Source: CAVWDI01 sp963753725
GTDB lineage: Bacteria; Chloroflexota; Anaerolineae; Anaerolineales; UBA4823
Length of the DNA stretch: 64,000 nucleotides
Direction of reading: 5' to 3'
NCBI GenBank assembly: GCA_963753725.1
Contig: CAVWDI010000023.1
Coordinates: 62,001-126,000, forward strand
Part shown: positions 43,645-52,574 of the stretch, one piece after another
How positions within the stretch are numbered: position 1 is the stretch's first letter
How the letters are laid out: the number at the start of each line of letters is the position of its first letter
Notes under the pieces: generated by a model
The model's input: the letters and a program-made list of their open reading frames with translations, nothing else
The model's database searches: none
Told to the model about the DNA's origin: nothing
Made by a program: the position numbers and the translations under genes

Positions 43645-46197
43645 ATGCTTCAAAGATCAAAGATATTTGGAATATTCTTAATTCTATCCATCCTGCTGCT
43701 GTCTGGCTGCCAGTTGATTATTCCGGCCACACCAGTGGCATCTACGCCGCGGTCCACGCTTGAACCAGGCGCATCCCCAACCTCACCGCCAGGACCACTC
43801 GCAACTGCAGATGAGGATGTAAACACACCCGCCGAAGTACCAACCCGGGTTGCTGCTGCGCCAGGTCAGCTTGCCTCACTGGTCGACCTGACCGCAGGGG
43901 ACTTTTCGTCGCTTCCAGCGGCGGGATGGGAACCGCCTGGAACGTCGAGTGGCACGTATGATTTGCCGGTAAATCTGGACGAAGTCCTTAACAACCAGGT
44001 TGTCGAAGGTTTGACCTTTTCCCAGCGAAAGTCTCTGGCCGATAACGGCTTTGCTGTCATCCACAGCCAGGAATCCCAATTCAGTGATATTCGCGAACGG
44101 GTCTCTAAGCAGCATGGCCAACCCTACTTCCTGACCACGGACGCCGCCTACCACGCATTTCACCTGACCTATGATGAGCTGCTGCGCACACTGGAAAAAG
44201 AAGAACTCTACCCGCGTGTGTTAACCACAACACAAGCCGTACTGGATGAAATATTATCTTACCTGCCGCTGGTGGAAGGCAGCCAATTGGAACAGGAAAC
44301 CAGGCTGGCCGCGGCTTATATGTCCGTCGCATTAAAGCTGCTTGATCCAGGGGCCGAAATCGACCCGCTGCTCGAAGAAGATGTGAATAAACAGCTCAAT
44401 CAGATATTGGACGCCGGCGGAAAAGACAAATCGACCTTGTTCCCTGAATTCCAGGACGATTACAGCGCATATATCCCCACCGGGCACTACGCTGGCGATG
44501 AAGCCCTTGAAAATTATTTCCGGGCCATGACCTGGTTCGGCAGAGTGGATTTTAAAATCCGCGGCGGTGATTCGGATTTCGTTCCATCACGCGTGCCTTT
44601 GATCATTACACTCGCCCTGCGCCACGCCCAGACAGAAGACGGCTCGGCCGCCGAAGAATGGGCGGCTGTCAACGACACAGTAAACTTTCTGGTTGGGGCC
44701 AGTGACGACGCCGGTCCTGTTGAATATTCAACCATGATGGACCAGGTTTATGGAGAAATGGCTACCATCGTAAGCCTATTGGATGACAACCTGTGGCGCA
44801 ATTTCCTGGTCATCAGCCAGAGCCTGCCTCCCCCCAGGATAAACTCCACCTTTGTCGACTCGCTCCAGGCTTTAGAGATGGAAGTCGGCTGGCGCTTTAT
44901 GGGCCAGCGTTTTAACAGCGATGCTTACATAATGCAGAACCTGGTGTTTGACAATGTCGGTACGCTGGAAAGGCCGCGCCTGCTTCCCAGCGGTTTGGAT
45001 GTGATGGCGGCCCTCGGTTCTGAGGCGGCAGTCGATGCGCTGGGTGAATCCGGCGGTTCCAACTACGTTAATTACCCCGAACAGCTCGGTAAAATGACTT
45101 CTGCGCTAAAAAATCTGGACGAACCGCAGTGGTTATCAACTGCCAGCAACGCCTGGTTGTATGCCTTCCTGCCTCAACTAGAGACTAAGTCAGACCCATA
45201 TCCGGAATATATGCGGGTTCCCGCCTGGGCGCACAAGGACCTTAACAGCGCCCTGGGCAGTTGGGCTGAATTAAAACACGATACAGTCCTGTACAGCAAA
45301 ATGCCGGAGATGGCTGCCGGCGGCGGTCCACCCGCGTCCGGTCCCGCTCCCGGATATGTGGAAGCCAACCCGCTGGTGTTCTACCGCCTGTTTTATCTGG
45401 CGCATGCCGTCGCCGACGGCTTAACCCAGCGCGGCATGCTGGGCGAAAACGATATCCAGGCGCCCAATCTGGAATCGCTGCTTGGGGATATGCAGTTCCT
45501 CGGAGACCAGCTGCTCGAACTGGGGGATATCGCCTCCAAAGAGATTCAGGGCATCCCGCTCGAAGAGGATGACTATTTAACCATACAGCGCCCGTTGGGA
45601 GCGGTTGAAGAACGAGCCTTATACAGCCAGATCATAAGCCAGCACGGCGTTGGAGAGCCGCTGGAAATGCCGCCTATCCCGGTTATCTCGGCCGTCGCTG
45701 GAGGCGATGAAAGCATTCTGCAGGTGGGTACAGGTTTTGTAAACCGCATCTACGTGATCGTCCCCATCGAAGGTCAACTGCAGATAGCCCAGGGCGGCGT
45801 GTTTTCGTATTACGAGTTTCCCCAGGCACGTGAAGACCGCCTAACTGACCGCAGCTGGCGCCTGTCATTAGCCTCCGACCCTCCCCAATTGCCATCCTGG
45901 TCACACAACCTGCTGCTGCCTGACGGGCACTCACGCGATGTATTGGTATTTCGCCCCGGAGATATCTATATACTGACCCAGGCCGGCGGAAACCTGAACC
46001 TGCGCCAGGAGCCCTCCCGTTCCTCGCCCGTTATCCGCAAATTACAGAAGGGGGAATATTTGGAAATCCTTGAAGGTCCAGTACAGGCGGACGGCTTCAC
46101 CTGGTGGAACTTCCGGGTGGACATGTATTCTGAAAATCCAATTGAAGGATGGGCCGTCGAAAACAGCGATTGGTATGTACGCGCCTGGGGGCAGTAA
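43645..46197 (+). CDS. DUF3160 lipoprotein with C-terminal SH3-like domain
   Basis: An 850-residue exported protein. ATG 43645 gives a lipoprotein signal with lipobox LLLSGC (Cys22), followed by a Pro/Thr/Ala-rich linker to about residue 75. The large DUF3160 region follows (AVIHSQESQFSDIRERVSKQ, YFLTTDAAYHAFHLTYDELL, MTWFGRVDFKI, YLAHAVADGLTQRGML), and the last 70 residues form a bacterial SH3 module (GGNLNLRQEPSRSSPVIRKL, WAVENSDWYVRAWG). The function of DUF3160 is unknown; SH3 modules often bind cell wall. No clear ribosome binding site is seen before the ATG, so the start rests on the signal peptide. Confidence 0.85.
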   Translation: MLQRSKIFGIFLILSILLLSGCQLIIPATPVASTPRSTLEPGASPTSPPGPLATADEDVNTPAEVPTRVAAAPGQLASLVDLTAGDFSSLPAAGWEPPGTSSGTYDLPVNLDEVLNNQVVEGLTFSQRKSLADNGFAVIHSQESQFSDIRERVSKQHGQPYFLTTDAAYHAFHLTYDELLRTLEKEELYPRVLTTTQAVLDEILSYLPLVEGSQLEQETRLAAAYMSVALKLLDPGAEIDPLLEEDVNKQLNQILDAGGKDKSTLFPEFQDDYSAYIPTGHYAGDEALENYFRAMTWFGRVDFKIRGGDSDFVPSRVPLIITLALRHAQTEDGSAAEEWAAVNDTVNFLVGASDDAGPVEYSTMMDQVYGEMATIVSLLDDNLWRNFLVISQSLPPPRINSTFVDSLQALEMEVGWRFMGQRFNSDAYIMQNLVFDNVGTLERPRLLPSGLDVMAALGSEAAVDALGESGGSNYVNYPEQLGKMTSALKNLDEPQWLSTASNAWLYAFLPQLETKSDPYPEYMRVPAWAHKDLNSALGSWAELKHDTVLYSKMPEMAAGGGPPASGPAPGYVEANPLVFYRLFYLAHAVADGLTQRGMLGENDIQAPNLESLLGDMQFLGDQLLELGDIASKEIQGIPLEEDDYLTIQRPLGAVEERALYSQIISQHGVGEPLEMPPIPVISAVAGGDESILQVGTGFVNRIYVIVPIEGQLQIAQGGVFSYYEFPQAREDRLTDRSWRLSLASDPPQLPSWSHNLLLPDGHSRDVLVFRPGDIYILTQAGGNLNLRQEPSRSSPVIRKLQKGEYLEILEGPVQADGFTWWNFRVDMYSENPIEGWAVENSDWYVRAWGQ

Positions 46198-46390
46198 CTT
46201 GCATCATTGCGAAGGAGCGCTTTCAGTCACAACAATAAGAGAACTCATAAACTAAATTTAAAAATAATCCAAAGCACTTATTTATGAAGCGACTGCGGCA
46301 ATCTCCCCTTTCAAAAGAGTAGAATAAATATCTGAACCACGCCGCGCGCTCATCGTGAATACTAGATAAAAATTATCTGGAGCAAAATAG

Positions 46391-46870
46391 ATGTCAAAAC
46401 CTCTCAGTCAAAGCGCTCAAAAAGTACAGGATGCCCTCGGCGAACTGGGCATGTCGCTGGAGGTGCTGGAACTGCCCAACTCAACCCGCACCGCAGTCGA
46501 AGCCGCCCAGGCTGTCGGCTGTCAGGTCGGTCAAATCGTGAAATCTTTGATTTTCAAAGCCAACCGTACCAGACGCCCCATATTGGTGATCGCCAGCGGC
46601 GCCAACCGGGTGGATGAACGCAAGATCGAAGCCCAGATCGGGGAACCGCTGGGAAAAGCGGATGCGGATTTTGTGCGCCAGCAGACCGGCTTCGCCATTG
46701 GCGGCGTACCGCCTGTGGGGCACAGCCATAAAATTGACACCTACATCGACCGGGACCTGCTGTCCTACCAGGAAGTGTGGGCTGCAGCAGGCACACCGCG
46801 CGCCGTATTCCGTCTAACCCCACAAGATCTCTCCAAAATGACCGGTGGTCTTGTTCTGGATATAAAGTGA
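46391..46870 (+). CDS. YbaK/EbsC-type aminoacyl-tRNA deacylase
   Basis: A 159-residue single-domain trans-editing protein. TAVEAAQAVGCQVGQIVKSL with the conserved Lys, FKANRTRRPILVIASGANRV, QQTGFAIGGVPPVGHSHKID and TPRAVFRLTPQDLSKMTGGL match YbaK/ProX relatives that clear mischarged Cys-tRNA-Pro or Ala-tRNA-Pro. The exact substrate needs biochemistry. GGAG precedes ATG 46391. It is followed after 93 bases by moaA. Confidence 0.9.
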   Translation: MSKPLSQSAQKVQDALGELGMSLEVLELPNSTRTAVEAAQAVGCQVGQIVKSLIFKANRTRRPILVIASGANRVDERKIEAQIGEPLGKADADFVRQQTGFAIGGVPPVGHSHKIDTYIDRDLLSYQEVWAAAGTPRAVFRLTPQDLSKMTGGLVLDIK

Positions 46871-46963
46871 CGATCTTACATAATCTCAGTAAACAACCAT
46901 ACAAAAAAAGAGATAAAGGGTATAATTTAGTTTGTATCATCAAACCCGGTTCATAAATAAACA

Positions 46964-47944
46964 ATGGCAAAAGATCAATTCGGACGTTCAATCCACTACC
47001 TGCGCATAAGCCTGACAGATCACTGTAATCTGCGCTGCGTTTACTGCATGCCTGAGGACATGACCTTCCGTCCCGCCCAGGACCTGATGCAGGACGATGA
47101 GATTTTGCAGCTTGTAAGCCTTTTCGCCCAGTTGGGATTCACCAAATACCGCCTGACCGGCGGCGAACCCACCGTACGCGCAAATGTCGTCGATATTGTG
47201 GAACAGATCACGCGCACACCCGGCGTTAAAACGCTCACCATGACCACCAACGGCGTTTTACTATCGCAACTCGCCCACCCATTGGCTGAGGCTGGATTAA
47301 AGCGCGTCAACATCTCCATCGATACACTGGACCCGGAGAAATTCCGCCGCATGACACGCTGGGGCTCGGTGGAGGATGTGTGGGAAGGCATCTATGCCGC
47401 GCAGGAAGCCGGGCTTACACCGATCAAGTTGAATTCGGTCATCGTTCAGGGATACAACGAAAACGACGCCGTCGACCTGGCAAACCTGACCTACGAACAC
47501 CCCTGGCAGGTGCGTTTCATCGAGATGATGCCGTTCGGCGGTGTCACCGATTTACAGTTAAAACACATGATCACTGTGGACGAAATTAAAGACTGCATCG
47601 AAGACAATATAAATCCGCTCCAGCAGGTTAACGGAGGCAAACTGGATGGCGAAGCGCATTTATACCGCCTGCCGGGCGCAAAGGGGGATATCGGATTCAT
47701 CTCATCCGTCAGCGTACCGTTCTGCGCCGACTGCACCCGGGCGCGCCTGACCGCCGACGGACGTCTGCGCTTGTGTCTGCTGCGGGAAGGGGAAGTGGAC
47801 CTGCTGAAGCCGCTGCGCGCAGGAGCCTCGACCGAGGAACTGCGCCAGATTATCCTGGACGGTATCTGGCACAAACCCTGGGGGCACGCGCTGGCCGAAG
47901 GTCAAATCCCGCTCAACCGGGTGATGAGCGAGATCGGGGGCTGA
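46964..47944 (+). CDS. moaA: GTP 3',8-cyclase MoaA
   Basis: First step of molybdenum cofactor synthesis: radical SAM conversion of GTP. It has 326 residues. The N-terminal cluster Cys21, Cys25 and Cys28 lies in LTDHCNLRCVYCMPE; the second cluster has FCADCTRARLTADGRLRLCL near residues 253-272. GGEPTVR and TNGVLLSQLA are further family points. The C-terminal Gly-Gly tail is IGG, so the usual GG end is present. The cofactor would serve the YuiH-like oxidoreductase at 4.2 kb among others. No other moa gene is here. Confidence 0.95.
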   Translation: MAKDQFGRSIHYLRISLTDHCNLRCVYCMPEDMTFRPAQDLMQDDEILQLVSLFAQLGFTKYRLTGGEPTVRANVVDIVEQITRTPGVKTLTMTTNGVLLSQLAHPLAEAGLKRVNISIDTLDPEKFRRMTRWGSVEDVWEGIYAAQEAGLTPIKLNSVIVQGYNENDAVDLANLTYEHPWQVRFIEMMPFGGVTDLQLKHMITVDEIKDCIEDNINPLQQVNGGKLDGEAHLYRLPGAKGDIGFISSVSVPFCADCTRARLTADGRLRLCLLREGEVDLLKPLRAGASTEELRQIILDGIWHKPWGHALAEGQIPLNRVMSEIGG

Positions 47945-47949
47945 CCGGG

Positions 47950-48693
47950 GTGAGTAAAAACGCTAACGAACTTAACACAGTTAAAACCATAATATTTGAT
48001 TTCGACGGCACCTTAAGGCACGACCGCCCCGAAGCATCCGAATTGGTCGCGCAGTTCATCCAGGATAGGGGTCTGCAGGTTAATCCCGAGACCAACCGCC
48101 GCGCCCGCCGCTGGGAACACTACTATTGGGGGCAGTCGCAGGAACTGGCTTCGGATAAAGAGAAATACGGGGAAATGGATGACCTCTTCTGGACCAATTA
48201 TTTAGTCCGAAACTTAATTGCTTTCGACTGCTCAACCGAAAACGCTCAGGAGCTTGCCCCTCAGGTTGTGCTGCACATGAAAGATGCCTACCAACCCCAG
48301 GATTGGGTACCGCCCGACACGCTGCCCACCCTGCAGACATTGAGGGGTAATGGATATAAAGTCGGACTGCTCTCCAACCGCAGGTCACCCTGCAACGATC
48401 AGTTGGATGAGCTGGGCTTGGATAAGAGCTTTGACATGGTGATGGTTGCGGGCGATGTCGATTACTGGAAACCGGACCCGCAAATCTTCCACGAAGCGCT
48501 CAATCGCCTGGATACAACCGCATCCCAGACTGCCCACATCGGCGACAACTACTATACCGACGTTCTCGGCGCCCAGAGCGCCGGCCTGCACCCGATTCTG
48601 TATGACCCGCAGGGCGTATTCCCAAATCCCGAATGCCCAGTTGTCCAATCGCTGGAAGGCGTGTTAGATCTACTTGATATACAGTCTCAATAA
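47950..48693 (+). CDS. HAD family hydrolase
   Basis: A 247-residue phosphatase-like protein. Motif I IIFDFDGTLRHDR gives the nucleophile Asp, motif II LLSNRRSP, motif III/IV YWKPDPQIFHEAL and HIGDNYYTDVLGAQSAGL. The cap is helical, as in phosphoglycolate phosphatase-like members. I choose GTG 47950, five bases past the moaA stop and behind a GGGG stretch; the upstream frame overlaps moaA and lacks HAD features. Substrate unknown. Coupled to moaA by position. Confidence 0.88.
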   Translation: MSKNANELNTVKTIIFDFDGTLRHDRPEASELVAQFIQDRGLQVNPETNRRARRWEHYYWGQSQELASDKEKYGEMDDLFWTNYLVRNLIAFDCSTENAQELAPQVVLHMKDAYQPQDWVPPDTLPTLQTLRGNGYKVGLLSNRRSPCNDQLDELGLDKSFDMVMVAGDVDYWKPDPQIFHEALNRLDTTASQTAHIGDNYYTDVLGAQSAGLHPILYDPQGVFPNPECPVVQSLEGVLDLLDIQSQ

Positions 48694-48897
48694 TTCCCAG
48701 CAATTACTTCCCCATTATTAATTCTATGCCGTCATCCCGAGGAATCGAGGGATTTATAATCCCAGGCTTTATCGGGACCCTCATGCCTGAGCGTATTAAT
48801 AAATTGTGCTGGCTGAAAGTTCACAAGGCAAATAATACACGCTCAAATAAATAACCACCAACCCGATATCCTGCCAAGTCTGCGCCTGTTGGAACTA

Positions 48898-50158
48898 TCA
48901 TTCAGCCCGAAAGATCACCGGGATTGCAAGAAATCTATCCGCATCATATTCGTATACGCCGATATCGCAGCGGCCCTTTCGTTTAACGCCGCGCTGGTCA
49001 GTCTCCAGAAGCTTACCATCATAATCCTTGCAGCCCGCAGGATTTCCGGCATCAATGGCTGGACTGAAGCGGTACAGCGGATGGTAGCTCGGCGATCCTT
49101 CCAGCGGCAGCAGTCCTGCATCGATGTTTGTTCGATCACCAGAACCTCCGTAAATCTTACAACCGGTAACATTTCCAATCAGGTTATATCCTCCCGAAAA
49201 AAAGGCTCCAAAGCAATCCGGAGAACCTTTTTTATCGGTATTCCCTGCCAGGATGGTATTCTGCATCTCTTGATCAAAGGTGGTCCTCCATCGGTAAGGT
49301 GATTCTTCACTATAGAATCCACCGCCCTGGTCAGCAGAGTTGCCGCTGATTGTACTGTTGTTAATATTAATTTTCCGGTATGCTTTGGCGAAGGCATAGA
49401 ATAATCCCCCACCGAAATCTCCAGCTGAGTTGTTGCTGATCGTGCTGTTAGTTATATAAAGTTCGAAAACTGAGGTTTCAATTCCCCCGCCATCCCCCTC
49501 GGTTTGGTTGTCTTTCACAGTACTGTTCATAAGCTCCAGAGTCCCCGAATTATGAATACCGCCGCCGCTGTATTTAGAACTGTTCCCGCTGACTGTGCTA
49601 TTTTTCAGAGATAGCATATTGCTGTTATTGATACCTCCACCAAGTAATCCATAATTACTTTGCACGATGCTGTCGGTCATGGTAAGTATGCCATGATTAC
49701 GGATACCGGAATCATCACAATCACGAACTTCAATGCGTTCAAAGTTGATATTGGTCGGGTACCCGTACTCCGAGTCAATATCGATGCCCCTCCGCTCTCC
49801 CTCTCCATCAATCGTAGAATATCCGTTTTGAACGCTGAAATCCTGGAGCCCATCCACCACTCAAGATAACATCAATATTTTTGATTTTGACTACTTCATC
49901 ACCTGTACCGGTATAGACTCCAGCTGCCACCAGAACAGTATCACCGCTGACAAAGGCTGGTTTTGCCAGCGCGCCGTTGATCGTAGCGCAGGGATTGCCA
50001 GGAACTCTGCAATCATTGGTGTTATTCCCGCCAGGAGCCACATACCAAAGTCCTGCAGCCCGGGATGTTTCGGGCTCAAACATCAGCACCAGAAATACAG
50101 CGGTTAAAGCAATAGCCAAAAACGTGGTGCAGAGATAGAAGAATTTGCATCGCTTCAT
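48898..50158 (-). CDS. Secreted parallel beta-helix protein (one frameshift)
   Basis: ATG 50158 starts a protein with a signal peptide (FFYLCTTFLAIALTAVFLVL), then GLWYVAPGGNNTNDCRVPGN typical of right-handed beta-helix/CSLREA-type surface proteins. Near 49855 the frame shifts; the next frame continues with DFSVQNGYSTIDGEG and coils such as GGGINNSNMLSLKNSTVSGN and GGGIHNSGTLELMNSTVKDN, ending with NLIGNVTGC, SPAIDAGNPAGC and DQRGVKRKGRCDIGVYEYDA, a choice-of-anchor Q-type end. About 420 residues. Likely a surface or secreted adhesin or polysaccharide-binding protein; function unknown. It follows the propeller gene after 19 bases. Confidence 0.85.
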
Positions 50159-50177
50159 TTTTACCTCCAGCTATTTT

Positions 50178-51470
50178 TCACCTGTACATTACTGGGTAAT
50201 ACTGAGGGAAGACCCTGCAATCCCGTCCAGTATCTAAACCACGTCCATGACTCAACTCTCTGATGGTGCAGCGTGCAATATTCCCCAGGTTTTTCAACGA
50301 ACCATCGCCAGTCTCATCAAAGCCTCCACCAACATACAGGTCGCCACCAACCACTTTTACCGTCTCAACAAAGCCGTTCAAGCCATTGTTGGGAAGCGCT
50401 TGCCAGGTCTCAGTGTGTAAGTCAAAACGCGCTAAATATCCCAGATCAAATAATGTCTCGTTGTTAGTCGCCGTGAACCATCCCCCTACAAAAAGACCAT
50501 CTTTAGAAAGTGTCAGTGAAGAAATGGAATTATTAAAATCCTCATATCCTACATCATGCCAGGTGCCAGTCGATATATCATATCTGAAGATACTCGCCAA
50601 AGAACCCATATATACATAACCATACAATTGGCCAACATAAAGATCATCATCTTGCTTCGCCAGAGACCAAACGCCGGTATTGGTAACAGGATCCGAAAGG
50701 AGTTCCCAGGTTCCCGAGGATATTTCAAATCTATGGACGTATCCATTGAAATCAGATGTAATCCCGCCTACATACAGGTATCCATCGGATATCAACATGG
50801 TACGTACCATACCTGTCATACTCCTCTTGGGTAAACTGTGCCAGGAATCCTGCTCAATATCATAGCGTGCAATATAGCCAAGCTTTTTCAGCGAACCATC
50901 TCTTGTCCTGGTGAAATCTCCCCCAACATACACATCATTACCAGAAGCCGCGAAATCCCACACGCTTTTATTCAAACCCCGGTTGGGCATTTTGTGCCAT
51001 TTCTCGTTTTTAATATCGTAACGAACGATATTTCCCAGGTCTGCTAGACTCCCATCACCAGTCTGGGTTATGTCCCATCCCCCTGCGAACAAGTTGTTAC
51101 CTGAAACTTCCAGATCGTAAATCGTTTCACACACCAAGCCTTTGTTAGGAAGCGCATTCCAAGTATCTGCATCCATATCATAGCGTACGACATGTCCAAG
51201 GTCCTGCAAACTTTCATCCCCGGTTGCCACAACATCTCCACCAACAAATAAGCTAGAACCGGACACTGCCATTGTATTAACTGCACCAATTAAACCATTA
51301 TTAGGCAGCGCCTGCCAGCCCATGGGAGCGTTTGGAGAATTTTTCAATTGCGCTTGAGGTATTTCCATCTGGACTGATCCAACAGAAGTCAAGCCCAGCG
51401 TGAAAAATAGAATAAAACCGAGAACCAAGAAATGGCTTGGACAAAAAAATGGATTTTTATTAGTGAACAT
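50178..51470 (-). CDS. Secreted Kelch-like beta-propeller protein
   Basis: A 430-residue protein with a signal peptide (SHFLVLGFILFFTLGLTSVG). Seven repeats of about 50 residues follow, with the pattern LPNNGL-x-G-x-V near the start, LYVGGDF, then TGDGSLxDLGNIARYD and a Trp (for example DLGHVVRYDMDADTWNALPN and NLGNIVRYDIKNEKWHKMPN). This is Kelch-like and should fold as a propeller; the ligand is unknown. The last 25 residues break the pattern and may reflect another frameshift near 50270. GGAGGG precedes ATG 51470. It probably forms an operon with the beta-helix gene. Confidence 0.82.
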   Translation of the reverse strand: MFTNKNPFFCPSHFLVLGFILFFTLGLTSVGSVQMEIPQAQLKNSPNAPMGWQALPNNGLIGAVNTMAVSGSSLFVGGDVVATGDESLQDLGHVVRYDMDADTWNALPNKGLVCETIYDLEVSGNNLFAGGWDITQTGDGSLADLGNIVRYDIKNEKWHKMPNRGLNKSVWDFAASGNDVYVGGDFTRTRDGSLKKLGYIARYDIEQDSWHSLPKRSMTGMVRTMLISDGYLYVGGITSDFNGYVHRFEISSGTWELLSDPVTNTGVWSLAKQDDDLYVGQLYGYVYMGSLASIFRYDISTGTWHDVGYEDFNNSISSLTLSKDGLFVGGWFTATNNETLFDLGYLARFDLHTETWQALPNNGLNGFVETVKVVGGDLYVGGGFDETGDGSLKNLGNIARCTIRELSHGRGLDTGRDCRVFPQYYPVMYR

Positions 51471-51656
51471 GTTTTCCCTCCACGTGAAACATCGAAACCC
51501 GAGGCGTTATATCTATGTAACACCAATGTCGGAATGTTTGCCCCCTGCTGCCGTACGCCTTTGATTGATCATTATTAGTATACCTAATTTCATAAAGTAC
51601 CCAGCCAACGTCTGTCCATCGTATTCGCGATCATCTTTTTTGCGAACTTTCTCCAT

Positions 51657-51872
51657 TTATTCTCGTCCTTGCGCTTTTAAATCACCCTGGTTTCCTCCCA
51701 ATATCTCCTCAATCTTCTCAAACAACCCCTCCAGTGTCTGGAAATAAACCGGACCTCCCTCATCACCCGGAACACGCTCGATCGAACCCCGCCAGGTGAT
51801 TTCTTCTTCACCATTTTCCACCTGCCACAAACGCACCACCAGTGAGAAATCCTTTCTTTCTTCCTTTGACAT
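51657..51872 (-). CDS. Small conserved-looking protein, candidate target of the SARP-like regulator
   Basis: A 71-residue acidic protein, MSKEERKDFSLVVRLWQVEN then GEEEITWRGSIERVPGDEGG and YFQTLEGLFEKIEEILGG. I have no family name for it; the two-strand-plus-helix layout with WRGSIE looks compact and genuine. I start it at ATG 51872. A longer reading to 51944 would run across the proposed promoter, and I therefore reject it. AAGGAG lies 13 bases upstream, somewhat far. The promoter-proximal heptamer repeat at 51949-51966 fits this gene. Confidence 0.65.
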   Translation of the reverse strand: MSKEERKDFSLVVRLWQVENGEEEITWRGSIERVPGDEGGPVYFQTLEGLFEKIEEILGGNQGDLKAQGRE

Positions 51873-51934
51873 GCTATCTGGTTCTCTCTCCTTAAATTGC
51901 CAAAAGACTGCTTTTTGTCGTTTATATTGTTTTG

Positions 51935-51966
51935 ATCTTAGCAACTAAACGCTTAAGAAACGCCTA
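51935..51966 (-). promoter_or_regulatory. SARP-type operator/promoter, site A
   Basis: Read on the minus strand: TAGGCGT, four bases, TAAGCGT, eight bases, TAAGAT. The heptamers start 11 bases apart. In Streptomyces, SARP activators bind heptamer repeats 11 bases apart with eight bases to the -10 hexamer; here TAAGAT serves as -10. Transcription would begin near 51928, 57 bases before the small gene at 51872. Confidence 0.65.
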
Positions 51967-51998
51967 AGGCAGCTTTTTCGCTGTGAGATATCTGAATT

Positions 51999-52030
51999 GA
52001 AGACCGCCGCCGTGTCTGGCGGCGGTCTTC
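51999..52030. terminator. GC-rich perfect hairpin between two minus-strand genes
   Basis: GAAGACCGCCGCC and GGCGGCGGTCTTC form a perfect 13-bp stem with a six-base loop. It begins 51 bases past the stop of the NTF2-like gene. No T-run follows, so termination is plausible from stem strength alone but not proven. Confidence 0.5.
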
Positions 52031-52080
52031 GACTAGCATTTCCCCGCCAAAACATAAAGGGTCATGATAGGTGAAGATCC

Positions 52081-52425
52081 CTACTTGGGGATCAGGTTGA
52101 ACCACTCCGTCTGGCGCTGGATCTTGTCTTCCTTGATGATGAAGGTCGCCACGCCGTGCTCCAACCTGGCGTTATCCGCCTCGCCCGAGTACTGTAAGAT
52201 GAACAGGTCACCGTGCAGGTTGGTCTTTTCAAAAGCCACTTTAAGTCCGGGAAATCCTTCAAAGATGCCCTGGAAGAAACCCCGGATAGCCGCCTTTCCT
52301 ACAAACTCGTTATCGATCAGCACCATCACCGCATCTTCTGCATAATCCGCCAGCAGTTCGTCCAGGTCGACGCTCTCAAATGCTGCCTGGTGGTGATCAA
52401 AAATTTCCTGCGTTGTGCGTGTCAT
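52081..52425 (-). CDS. NTF2-like/SnoaL-type protein
   Basis: A 114-residue protein of the NTF2-like superfamily: helix TQEIFDHHQAAFESVDLDEL, LADYAEDAVMVLIDNEFVGK with the typical Asp-Ala-Val strand, IRGFFQGIFEGFPGLKVAFE and HGVATFIIKEDKIQRQTEWF. Members include polyketide cyclases, ester cyclases and many of unknown role; the pocket residues do not decide. AAGGAGG eight bases before ATG 52425. It stands divergent from the SARP-like regulator, with the shared region carrying site B pointing at this gene. Confidence 0.85.
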   Translation of the reverse strand: MTRTTQEIFDHHQAAFESVDLDELLADYAEDAVMVLIDNEFVGKAAIRGFFQGIFEGFPGLKVAFEKTNLHGDLFILQYSGEADNARLEHGVATFIIKEDKIQRQTEWFNLIPK

Positions 52426-52468
52426 TTTATTTACCTCCTTTCAATTTTTAGATGCTCTGATTTTTACA

Positions 52469-52500
52469 ATCTTAGCAATCGACCGCCTATTAATCGCCTA
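52469..52500 (-). promoter_or_regulatory. SARP-type operator/promoter, site B
   Basis: Minus strand: TAGGCGA, four bases, TAGGCGG, eight bases, TAAGAT. Same geometry as site A. It would drive the NTF2-like gene, with a leader of about 37 bases. The repeats also lie just upstream of the -35 zone of a plus-strand TATAAT (52524-52529) that could serve the regulator itself, so the site may give autoregulation. Confidence 0.7.
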
Positions 52501-52574
52501 AAACCAGGCTTTGCTTTTTGATTTATAATATTTTTTTTGGAAGCGGTTCCTTTTGTATCTTCTGGAGTGGAATT

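Noticed and set aside
46921..46926. TATAAT before moaA as a promoter
   Set aside because: No acceptable -35 element lies 15-19 bases upstream, so it was not listed.
46871..46963. Molybdenum cofactor riboswitch before moaA
   Set aside because: The 93-base space is too short and shows no matching stem arrangement.
48725..48760. REP-like sequence GTCATCCCGAGGAATCGAG
   Set aside because: Only one degenerate copy in the window, so no repeat family can be claimed.
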